Positions 1 through 6,089 of a stretch of 7,890 nt of DNA are shown here, piece by piece; position 1 is the first letter of the stretch; every line of letters begins with the position of its first letter. Location of the stretch: positions 1-7,890 of the forward strand of contig CAYMUC010000120.1 in assembly GCA_964393535.1 (NCBI GenBank). The letters run 5' to 3'. Origin of the DNA: CAYMUC01 sp964393535 (GTDB taxonomy: Bacteria; Actinomycetota; Acidimicrobiia; Acidimicrobiales; Ilumatobacteraceae). The notes under the pieces were generated by a model. The model saw nothing but the letters and a program-made list of their open reading frames with translations. It was not told the DNA's origin and searched no databases. The translations under genes were made by a program, and so were the position numbers.

Positions 1-24
1 TGACCGACGCTGTCTGACGCACCG

Positions 25-558
25 GTGTTAACGACACTGCGGGTTTGGGTCGTGGTGGGTAATCCGAAAGTGGGCTCACGTCCGCGCGTCGTGGGTGTTG
101 CCGTGGCGCGGGCCTGCGCCGACCACGCCGGGGCCGCCGATGTGGACCTGCAGGTCGTCGAGTTGGGAGCACTGACGGCGGCATTGTTCAGCTGGGGTGA
201 CCCTGCTGTTGCCGCAGCCAAGCAGCAGGTCCTCGACTCCGAACTCATCGTGATGGCGTCACCGGTGTACAAGGCGTCGTACACCGGTTTGTTGAAGGCG
301 TTCCTCGACCAGTTCGGCCAAGACGAGTTGGCTGCGAGGGCGGTGGTCCCGCTCATGGTGGGTGCGGGTCCGGCCCATGCTCTGGCTGTCGAGACCCAGT
401 TGCGACCCGTACTGGTCGAGATCGGCGCGTCCTGCCCCACCCGGGGCCTTTACGTGCTGGAGAGCCAGGTTGGGGACGTGAGCGATGTGCTCGCCGGGTG
501 GCTTGGCGTGTGGGGAGACGCACTGTCAGCAGTCGTGGCGTGCCGTCGCCCAGGGTGA
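25..558 (+). CDS. NAD(P)H-dependent FMN reductase (SsuE/MsuE-like flavoprotein)
   Basis: This 177-residue protein belongs to the flavodoxin-like NADPH-dependent FMN reductase family. Such cytosolic enzymes use NAD(P)H to reduce FMN, often supplying FMNH2 to a partner monooxygenase. The N-terminal beta strand (about residues 5-11) runs into GNPKVGSR (12-19), the FMN-phosphate loop. Residues 79-98 (ASPVYKASYTGLLKAFLDQF) are the second family signature, which holds the flavin ring and forms the dimer/tetramer interface. The length is typical for the family. GTG at 25 is the first start codon after an in-frame TGA at 1-3; no convincing Shine-Dalgarno precedes it, so translation may be coupled to a gene left of the window. 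The following TetR gene begins 11 bp after this stop, or overlaps it by 4 bp (GTGA, 555-558), which implies one transcript. The family's usual SRT is SRP here. The partner and true substrate cannot be read from this window. Confidence 0.85.
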   Translation: MLTTLRVWVVVGNPKVGSRPRVVGVAVARACADHAGAADVDLQVVELGALTAALFSWGDPAVAAAKQQVLDSELIVMASPVYKASYTGLLKAFLDQFGQDELAARAVVPLMVGAGPAHALAVETQLRPVLVEIGASCPTRGLYVLESQVGDVSDVLAGWLGVWGDALSAVVACRRPG

Positions 559-569
559 CGGCACCGGCG

Positions 570-1193
570 ATGTCGGGAGTCGGTCGGCGCCGCCGCCAGC
601 AGATCCTCGATGCTGCGGCCGACCTGTTCGCCCGCCACGGTTTCCATGGAGTCACCGTCGATGATCTCGGCGCTGCCGTAGGCGTGTCGGGCCCTGCCCT
701 CTACCACCACTTCTCTGGCAAGGAGGAGTTGCTGGGGGAGATGCTCGTGAACATCAGCGAGGTGCTGCTGGAAGGAGGCCGCCGTGTGGTGGCGTCGGCC
801 GACGGACCCGCCGACGCGCTGGATGGCCTTCTGCGCGCCCACATCGACTTCGCGCTGGATCGCACGCCACTCATCACGGTGCATCAACGCGAGTTGGTCC
901 ATGCGCCCGAGGCGCAGCGCAAGCGAGTGCGTGCCTTGCAGAACGAGTATGCGGAACTGTGGGTCGAGGTGCTTCAGCATCTGCACCCGGGCCTGGATCC
1001 CCGCATCGGGCGGGCAGGAGCGCATGCGGTGTTCGGCCTGTTGAACTCCACGCCGCACAGCCGTCGCACCAGCCGCGACGCCATGGCTCGCCTGCTGCTG
1101 CAGATGGGTCGCGCCTCGCTCCAGAACCTGGATCACTCGAGCAGTCCGGACGCCACTGGCCCGGATCCGTTCGACCACTCAGCCGACCGGTAG
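570..1193 (+). CDS. TetR/AcrR-family transcriptional regulator
   Basis: This 207-residue one-component repressor-type protein carries an N-terminal TetR DNA-binding domain. Helix 1 is RRRRQQILDAAADLFARHGF (about 6-25) and the helix-turn-helix spans about 28-55, with the typical GVSGPALYHHFSGKEELL ending. The C-terminal ligand/dimerisation domain includes HAVFGLLNSTPHS (about 152-164), which resembles a group of actinobacterial TetR proteins linked to acyl-CoA metabolism (family impression only). ATG 570 puts helix 1 at the normal distance from the N terminus. An alternative GTG at 555 overlaps the FMN reductase stop as GTGA and would add five residues. The gene probably shares a transcript with the reductase and ends 15 bp inside the 3' end of the opposing acyl-CoA dehydrogenase gene. 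By position it is the best candidate to regulate the leucine-type operon, perhaps sensing an acyl-CoA, but this is inference. The tail from about 188 is Ser/Asp/Pro-rich and probably disordered. Confidence 0.88.
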   Translation: MSGVGRRRRQQILDAAADLFARHGFHGVTVDDLGAAVGVSGPALYHHFSGKEELLGEMLVNISEVLLEGGRRVVASADGPADALDGLLRAHIDFALDRTPLITVHQRELVHAPEAQRKRVRALQNEYAELWVEVLQHLHPGLDPRIGRAGAHAVFGLLNSTPHSRRTSRDAMARLLLQMGRASLQNLDHSSSPDATGPDPFDHSADR

Positions 1194-2318
1194 GCCGAGC
1201 CCGCGGGCGATCACCAACTTCTGGATCTCGCTGGTGCCCTCGCCGATCTCGAGGATCTTGGCGTCGCGATAGAAGCGGGCGATGGGGTTCTCCTCCACGA
1301 AACTGCTGCCACCGAAGACCTGTGTGGCCACACGCGTCGCCGTGACCGCTGCCTCGGTGGAGTACAGCTTGGCCATGGCGGCGGCCTGCTTGAAGGGGCG
1401 ACCGGTGTCTTTGAGCCACGCTGCCTTGTAGGTGAGGTTCGACGCGTTCTCCACCGCCACAGCCAGATCGGCGAGAGGGAAGGCGACGCCCTGATTGCGT
1501 CCGATCGGACCCCCGAAGGCCTGACGTTGACAGGCGTACTGGGTGGCCAGTTCCAGGCACGCACGAGCGCAGCCGACAGCCAGGGCCGAGATGGCGATGC
1601 GGCCGTCATCGAGAATGGCGAGGAAGTTGCGGAAGCCGGCCCCTGGCTGGCCGAGAAGATGATGATCAGGCACGGTGACGCCGTCCAAGGACAGCCCATG
1701 GGTGTCGCTGGCATGCCAGCCGAGTTTGCGATACGGCGGCTCGACCGTGAGACCAGGAGTTCCCGCCTCCACCACGAAACTGGAGATGCCCTCGTCGGTG
1801 CGGGCCGTCACCGTGATGATGGACGTGATGGCCGTGCCCGAGTTGGTGATGTACGACTTGCTGCCGTCGATCACCCAATGCTGACCATCCCGGCGGGCTC
1901 GGGTGCGCGTGGCGCCGGCGTCACTGCCGGCATCGGGTTCGGTGAGGCCGAAGGCGCCCAAGGTGCGGCCGGCTACGAGGTCGGGAAGCCAACGCTCCTT
2001 CTGGTCTTGGGTGCCGAAGCTGTAGATGGGGTTGGCACCCAGGCCCACGCCGGCCGACAGCGTGATCCCCATGGACTGGTCGATGCGACCGATCTCCTCG
2101 ATGGCGATGCACAGCGACACGAAGTCGCCCCCACCTCCACCCCACTCCTCGGGGAACACGAGACCGAACAGTCCCAACTCGGCCATCTTCGCCACGACGT
2201 CGAGGGGGAAGATGTGCTCCTCGTCCCAACGCGCCGCATGGGGTGCGATCTCCATCTCGGCGAAGTCGCGCACCACGCTGCGAAACGCCTCGTGTTCCTC
2301 GGTCAGGTGGAAGTTCAT
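1179..2318 (-). CDS. Acyl-CoA dehydrogenase, short/branched chain (isovaleryl-CoA dehydrogenase role likely)
   Basis: This 379-residue FAD enzyme oxidises an acyl-CoA to the 2-enoyl-CoA and passes electrons to ETF. It has the full family layout: the helical N-terminal domain (about 1-115), the middle beta domain with the signature GLTEPDAGSD (124-133) and YITNSGTA (156-163), and the C-terminal helical domain with RDAKILEIGEGTSEIQ (351-366). The probable catalytic base is Glu343, in FVEENP, at the position of Glu376 in medium-chain acyl-CoA dehydrogenase. The human isovaleryl-CoA dehydrogenase base position (Glu254, in LDLER) corresponds to Gly239 in LDDGR. The family GGxG motif before the catalytic Glu reads GGSS. 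The ATG overlaps the stop of the preceding biotin-subunit gene as ATGA (2315-2318), so translation is coupled. The frame stays open further upstream, but that stretch is the other gene's 3' end. Context points to isovaleryl-CoA as substrate; isobutyryl-, 2-methylbutyryl- or butyryl-CoA are possible. Confidence 0.93.
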   Translation of the reverse strand: MNFHLTEEHEAFRSVVRDFAEMEIAPHAARWDEEHIFPLDVVAKMAELGLFGLVFPEEWGGGGGDFVSLCIAIEEIGRIDQSMGITLSAGVGLGANPIYSFGTQDQKERWLPDLVAGRTLGAFGLTEPDAGSDAGATRTRARRDGQHWVIDGSKSYITNSGTAITSIITVTARTDEGISSFVVEAGTPGLTVEPPYRKLGWHASDTHGLSLDGVTVPDHHLLGQPGAGFRNFLAILDDGRIAISALAVGCARACLELATQYACQRQAFGGPIGRNQGVAFPLADLAVAVENASNLTYKAAWLKDTGRPFKQAAAMAKLYSTEAAVTATRVATQVFGGSSFVEENPIARFYRDAKILEIGEGTSEIQKLVIARGLGLPVG

Positions 2319-4375
2319 CGGTGTTCCGTGCTCTCTTTCGGGGCGGTGTCGTCGAGGGGTTCGATGACCGCAAGTGTCTGGTTCAACGCCACGCGGTCGC
2401 CGACGGCGACGCGCACTTCGGCGACGGTGCCGTCGAAGGTGGCGCGCAGGGTGTGCTCCATCTTCATGGCTTCCACCACCACGATGGCCTGACCCACGGC
2501 GACCCGGTCGCCCACGACGACGGGTGTGGCGGCCACGGTGCCGGGCATGGGGCTGGTGATGACGCTCAGGTGGTGATCGGCAGTGGCGCCGCCCGGCGGG
2601 ATGGGTTCGGTCTGGGTGAAGTGCCAGGAGTCGCCGTGACGTCCCAGCCACAGGGTGCAGCCCTCATGTGCGAAGGCGAAGCGGGTGTGTTCGCCATCGT
2701 GGTCGAGGAGTGCCACACCATCGACAAGGGTGAGTGAACACGGTGTCGCCGCGCTGTCATGGACGCGTACCTCGTAACCGTCGGCAGTCCCGCGGTGGTG
2801 CACCTCGACCTCGTGGTCGTCCACCGAACGGGCGCGGTAGGCGCTCCAGGCAGTCCCGCCGATGCGCCACCCCGACCGGTCGGCCCAGGGATCGTGACGT
2901 GGGGATGACGAATCGTCGTGCAGGAGTTCGATGAGTGCTGCTGCAGCCATGACCTCGGCGGGAATGGTCGCCTGAGTCGGTTCCTGGACGATGCGTTCGA
3001 TGAGGCCCGTATCCAGTTGCCCGCTCACCACCTCGGGATGCGCCAGCAGATCGCGCAGGAACGCCGTATTGGTGGTCACGCCCAGCACGAGGGTGCTCTC
3101 GAGGGCGTGACCAAGGCTTCGACGAGCGCTGTCGCGGTCGGGTCCCCAGGCGATGACCTTGGACAGCATGGGGTCGTAGGTGGATCCGACGACGGTGCCG
3201 GGCAGCAGCGAGGAGTCGACCCGTACATGCGGTGACCCCACTGGCTCGTCGAGGTGCACCACGGTGCCACCCGTGGGGAGGAAGCCGTGGCGGGCGTCTT
3301 CGGCGTACACACGGGCTTCCATGGCGTGGCCGTGCGGTCGCAGATCGGACTGGCTGAAAGGCAGGGCCTCCCCGGCTGCGATGCGCACCTGCATCTCCAC
3401 CAGATCCAGGCCCCACACCATTTCGGTCACGGGATGTTCCACTTGCAAACGAGTGTTCATCTCCATGAAGAACGCCTCGTCGGGGCGATCGCCCGACACG
3501 ATGAACTCGACCGTGCCGGCGTTCACGTAGCCGCAGGCCTGCGCGGCGGCCACCGCCTGGCTTCCCAGCGCGGCCCGTTGGGCGTCGGTCAGCAAGGGCG
3601 AGGGCGCCTCTTCGATGACCTTCTGGTGGCGTCGCTGCAGACTGCACTCGCGTTCGCCCAGATGCACCACGTTGCCGTACCGGTCGGCGAGCACCTGCAC
3701 CTCGATATGGCGGGGTCGTTCCACGAAACGTTCCAGCAGCAGGGTGTCGTCGCCGAAGGCGCCGAGGGCCACCCGGCGTGCTGCTGCCACTTCGTCGAGG
3801 AGTTGTGACGCATCGGCCACCAGACGCATGCCTTTGCCGCCGCCACCGGCCGACGGCTTGATGAGGATGGGATATCCCACTGCGGCGGCCGCCGCCACCA
3901 GTTCGTCGTCGGTCAGTCCGGTGTCGGCCACTCCGGGCACGACGCGCACACCGTTGGCGGCCACGGTTGCCTTGGCCCGCACCTTGTCGCCCATGGCGTC
4001 GATGGCGCTGGCAGGGGGACCGATGAACACGATGCCGGCCTGCGCGCACGCGGCGGCCAAGGCGGTGTTCTCCGACAAGAAGCCGTATCCGGGGTGCAAT
4101 GCCTGTGCCCCGGTGGCCACGGCTGCCTCGACGACACGGTCCACACGGAGGTAGCTGTCGGCGGCTGCTGCGGGTCCCAGGCGAATGGCGCGATCGGCCT
4201 CGATCACGTGACGCGCCTTGGCATCGGCGTCGCTGTACACCGCCACCGAGCGGATACCCAGTCGCCGCAGGGTTCGCATGATCCGCACGGCGATCTCGCC
4301 GCGATTGGCCACGAGCACGGTGTGGAACAACGGGGTGGAGGGTGAGGGAACAGCAGTCACATCGGATCCGATCAC
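2315..4375 (-). CDS. liuD: 3-methylcrotonyl-CoA carboxylase, biotin carboxylase/biotin carrier (alpha) subunit
   Basis: This 686-residue subunit carboxylates its own biotin with ATP and bicarbonate, then presents carboxybiotin to the carboxyltransferase. Domains in order: biotin carboxylase N-domain starting HTVLVANRGEIAVRI (18-32), ATP-grasp with the glycine-rich loop GGGGKGMR (177-184), the active-site run MEMNTRLQVEHPVTE (304-318), the biotin carboxylase C-domain (about 348-460), a less conserved BT-type linker (about 480-590), and a C-terminal biotinyl domain with EAMKME (635-640), where Lys638 is the biotinylation site. The length fits MCC/acyl-CoA carboxylase alpha chains. The start is GTG 4375, overlapping the carboxyltransferase stop as GTGA (4372-4375); GTG 4360, five codons in, is a real alternative, and neither has a clear Shine-Dalgarno. 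The stop overlaps the dehydrogenase start as ATGA. By sequence alone acetyl- or propionyl-CoA carboxylase alpha is possible; the MCC-type partner subunit makes MCC much more likely. Confidence 0.94.
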   Translation of the reverse strand: MIGSDVTAVPSPSTPLFHTVLVANRGEIAVRIMRTLRRLGIRSVAVYSDADAKARHVIEADRAIRLGPAAAADSYLRVDRVVEAAVATGAQALHPGYGFLSENTALAAACAQAGIVFIGPPASAIDAMGDKVRAKATVAANGVRVVPGVADTGLTDDELVAAAAAVGYPILIKPSAGGGGKGMRLVADASQLLDEVAAARRVALGAFGDDTLLLERFVERPRHIEVQVLADRYGNVVHLGERECSLQRRHQKVIEEAPSPLLTDAQRAALGSQAVAAAQACGYVNAGTVEFIVSGDRPDEAFFMEMNTRLQVEHPVTEMVWGLDLVEMQVRIAAGEALPFSQSDLRPHGHAMEARVYAEDARHGFLPTGGTVVHLDEPVGSPHVRVDSSLLPGTVVGSTYDPMLSKVIAWGPDRDSARRSLGHALESTLVLGVTTNTAFLRDLLAHPEVVSGQLDTGLIERIVQEPTQATIPAEVMAAAALIELLHDDSSSPRHDPWADRSGWRIGGTAWSAYRARSVDDHEVEVHHRGTADGYEVRVHDSAATPCSLTLVDGVALLDHDGEHTRFAFAHEGCTLWLGRHGDSWHFTQTEPIPPGGATADHHLSVITSPMPGTVAATPVVVGDRVAVGQAIVVVEAMKMEHTLRATFDGTVAEVRVAVGDRVALNQTLAVIEPLDDTAPKESTEHR

Positions 4376-5985
4376 ATCCGGAACACGCCGTAGCGCACCG
4401 GCTCGATGGGGCTGCGACCCACGACCGACAGTGCGAGGCCGACCGTCGTGCGGGTGTCGCCGGGTTCGATGAGGCCGTCGTCCCACAGGCGCGCCGTGGA
4501 GAAGTACGGGTGCCCCTGGCGTTCGTACTGTTCGCGAATGGGTGCTCGGAAGGCGGCCTCTTCCTCCGTCGACCATGTGGCACCCGAACCCTCGAGTTGC
4601 TCGCGTCGGACGGTGGCCAGCACCGAGGCAGCCTGCTCGCCGCCCATCACCGAGATGCGTGCGTTGGGCCACATCCACAAGAACCGTGGCGAGTACGCCC
4701 GACCGCACATGCTGTAGTTGCCAGCCCCGTACGACCCACCGATGACGACGGTGAGCTTGGGGACCCGGGCCGTGGCCACGGCGTTGACCATCTTGGCCCC
4801 GTGTTTGGCGATACCGCCCTGTTCGTACTCACGACCCACCATGAACCCGGTGATGTTCTGCAGGAACAGCAGCGGAATGCGGCGTTGGTCGCACAGTTCG
4901 ATGAAGTGGGCACCCTTCAGGGCTGACTCGCCGAACAACACGCCGTTGTTGGCGATGATGCCCACCGGGTGTCCCCAGATGTGTGCGAAACCGGTGACCA
5001 AGGTGGGGCCGTACCCGTGCTTGAACTCGAGGAACCGACTGGCGTCGACGATGCGGGCGATCACCTCGCGCACGTCGTAGGGGGTGCGGTCATCGGCGGG
5101 GATGATGCCGGGGAGGTCGCCCGGGTCGACGGTGGGATCCTCGGGAGCGATGGTGTCCCAGGCCAGCGGCGCCGATGGAGCGAAGGTCGACACGATCGAC
5201 CGGATGATCTCGAGGGCATGGCGGTCGTTCTCGGCGAGGTGATCGGTCACACCCGACACCGTGGAGTGCATCTCGCCGCCACCAAGTTCCTCGGCCGAGA
5301 CGACTTCGCCCGTGGCTGCCCGCACCAGGGGCGGGCCGCCGAGGAAGATGGTGCCCTGGTTGCGCACGATGATCGCCTCGTCGCTCATCGCCGGGACGTA
5401 GGCGCCCCCAGCGGTGCACGAACCCATGACGGCGGCCACCTGGGGGATGCCTTCGGCCGACATGCGGGCCTGGTTGAAGAAGATGCGCCCGAAATGCTCA
5501 CGATCGGGGAACACCTCGTGCTGTTCCGGTAAGAACGCCCCACCGGAGTCGACCAGGTAGATGCACGGAAGACGGTTCTCGAGAGCGACCTCTTGCGCGC
5601 GGAGATGCTTCTTCACGGTGATGGGGAAATAGGTGCCACCTTTCACCGTGGCGTCGTTGGCCACGATGACGCATTCGCGACCCATCACCCGGCCTATGCC
5701 GGTGATGATGCCCGCCCCCGGCGCCTGGTCGTCGTACATGCCGTGGGCGGCCATGGGCGACAACTCGAGAAAGGGTGAGCCGCGGTCCAACAGCGAGTCC
5801 ACCCGGTCACGGGGCAGCAACTTGCCCCGCTGCGTGTGTCGCGTCCGTGCCGACTCGGGTCCTCCCTGGCGTACGAGGTCGAGTTGACGACGCAGATCGT
5901 CCGCCAGTTCGGCGGACGCTGCAGCATTTCGCCGGTACGACTCGTCGGACCGGTCGATGCGTGTGGACAGTTGCGGCATGACCAT
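4372..5985 (-). CDS. liuB: 3-methylcrotonyl-CoA carboxylase, carboxyltransferase (beta) subunit
   Basis: This 537-residue carboxyltransferase moves CO2 from carboxybiotin to 3-methylcrotonyl-CoA, giving 3-methylglutaconyl-CoA, the committed step of leucine breakdown. It has two crotonase-fold domains. The N-domain carries HGMYDDQAPGAGIITGIGRV (81-100), GGTYFPITVKKHLRAQE (116-132) and the first oxyanion loop CTAGGAY (190-196). The C-domain carries LQNITGFMVGREYEQGGIAK (375-394), the second oxyanion loop GGSYGAGNYSMCGRAYSPRF (416-435) and WPNARISVMGGEQAA (439-453). These runs are those of MCC beta chains and not of propionyl-CoA carboxylase beta; geranyl-CoA carboxylase is a close relative I cannot strictly exclude. 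It is the first gene of the − strand operon. ATG 5985 has AGGA 11 nt upstream; ATG 5979, two codons in, is less well placed. A candidate promoter and a palindrome lie upstream at 6030-6065. The biotin subunit follows with a 4-bp overlap. Confidence 0.95.
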   Translation of the reverse strand: MVMPQLSTRIDRSDESYRRNAAASAELADDLRRQLDLVRQGGPESARTRHTQRGKLLPRDRVDSLLDRGSPFLELSPMAAHGMYDDQAPGAGIITGIGRVMGRECVIVANDATVKGGTYFPITVKKHLRAQEVALENRLPCIYLVDSGGAFLPEQHEVFPDREHFGRIFFNQARMSAEGIPQVAAVMGSCTAGGAYVPAMSDEAIIVRNQGTIFLGGPPLVRAATGEVVSAEELGGGEMHSTVSGVTDHLAENDRHALEIIRSIVSTFAPSAPLAWDTIAPEDPTVDPGDLPGIIPADDRTPYDVREVIARIVDASRFLEFKHGYGPTLVTGFAHIWGHPVGIIANNGVLFGESALKGAHFIELCDQRRIPLLFLQNITGFMVGREYEQGGIAKHGAKMVNAVATARVPKLTVVIGGSYGAGNYSMCGRAYSPRFLWMWPNARISVMGGEQAASVLATVRREQLEGSGATWSTEEEAAFRAPIREQYERQGHPYFSTARLWDDGLIEPGDTRTTVGLALSVVGRSPIEPVRYGVFRM

Positions 5986-6029
5986 GTCGAGTCGAATCCT
6001 GCTCAGAGCCCGTCACCAGGCGTCCCCAG

Positions 6030-6065
6030 AAAACTTAACCTAGACTAAGGTGACCATTCATGCAA
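6030..6065 (-). promoter_or_regulatory. Candidate promoter of the carboxylase/dehydrogenase operon
   Basis: Read on the − strand, a −35-like TTGCAT (6065-6060) is followed after exactly 17 bp by TAGGTT (6042-6037), which fits the TAnnnT −10 pattern. Initiation would fall near 6030, giving a leader of about 45 nt that includes the AGGA Shine-Dalgarno of the carboxyltransferase gene. Each hexamer matches the consensus at only 3 of 6 positions, so this is a position-supported guess. The −10 lies inside the palindrome at 6034-6049. Confidence 0.4.
6034..6049. promoter_or_regulatory. Palindromic candidate operator in the divergent intergenic region
   Basis: The 16-bp sequence CTTAACCTAGACTAAG is an imperfect dyad of the form CTTAnnCTAGnnTAAG, with 12 of 16 positions symmetric. 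It is unusually AT-rich for this DNA. It lies between the two divergent start regions and covers the proposed − strand −10 (6042-6037) and a + strand TAnnnT box, TAGACT (6041-6046). Size and symmetry suit a TetR-type dimer, and a TetR gene is encoded in the window, but the link between the two is inference. A regulator encoded elsewhere is possible. Confidence 0.4.
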
Positions 6066-6089
6066 CGGGTTCCACGGGTGGCGCCATGA
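6060..6089 (+). CDS. Possible nine-residue leader peptide ahead of the lyase
   Basis: ATG 6060 opens a short frame encoding MQRVPRVAP and stopping at TGA 6087-6089. Upstream is AAGGTGA (6047-6053), a good Shine-Dalgarno with 6 nt spacing, better than that of either candidate lyase start. Its stop overlaps the lyase ATG at 6086 as ATGA, the same coupling arrangement seen inside the opposite operon. The peptide has no leucine codon, so classical leucine attenuation is not suggested; translational coupling is the simpler role. Codons 2-4 and 5-7 form a near repeat (QRV, PRV). An ORF this short can occur by chance, and AAGGTGA also contains the GTG at 6050, an alternative lyase start. Confidence 0.35.
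   Translation: MQRVPRVAP

Noticed and set aside
1..24. 3' end of an upstream gene (TGA at 1-3 or 15-17)
   Set aside because: Stops occur near the left edge in all frames and too few codons remain to recognise a protein.
450..1178. Open − strand frame of 242 codons opposite the TetR gene
   Set aside because: No motif is seen, and the + strand frame has a complete TetR helix-turn-helix.
1527..2492. Open + strand frame of 321 codons opposite the acyl-CoA dehydrogenase
   Set aside because: It is antisense to a clear dehydrogenase, has no recognisable domain, and arises from high-GC codon bias.
2319..2651. N-terminal extension of the dehydrogenase to a start at 2651
   Set aside because: The extra residues are Arg/His-rich and coincide with the biotinyl domain of the upstream gene. 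The ATGA overlap at 2315-2318 and the family's normal N terminus fix the start at 2318.
2757..4583. Long open frame (608 codons) on the − strand, overlapping the biotin-subunit gene in another frame
   Set aside because: The translation is rich in Arg, Pro, Gly and His with no family motif, and the same DNA encodes a fully conserved biotin carboxylase. It is a by-product of high GC.
4376..4708. N-terminal extension of the biotin-subunit gene to a start at 4708
   Set aside because: The extension lies wholly within the carboxyltransferase 3' end, looks like out-of-frame translation, and would put the biotin carboxylase domain far from the N terminus.
6050..6085. GTG 6050 as the start of the lyase
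   Set aside because: It would use the Shine-Dalgarno itself as start and add 12 low-complexity residues. ATG 6086 suits the family N terminus better, though GTG 6050 cannot be excluded.
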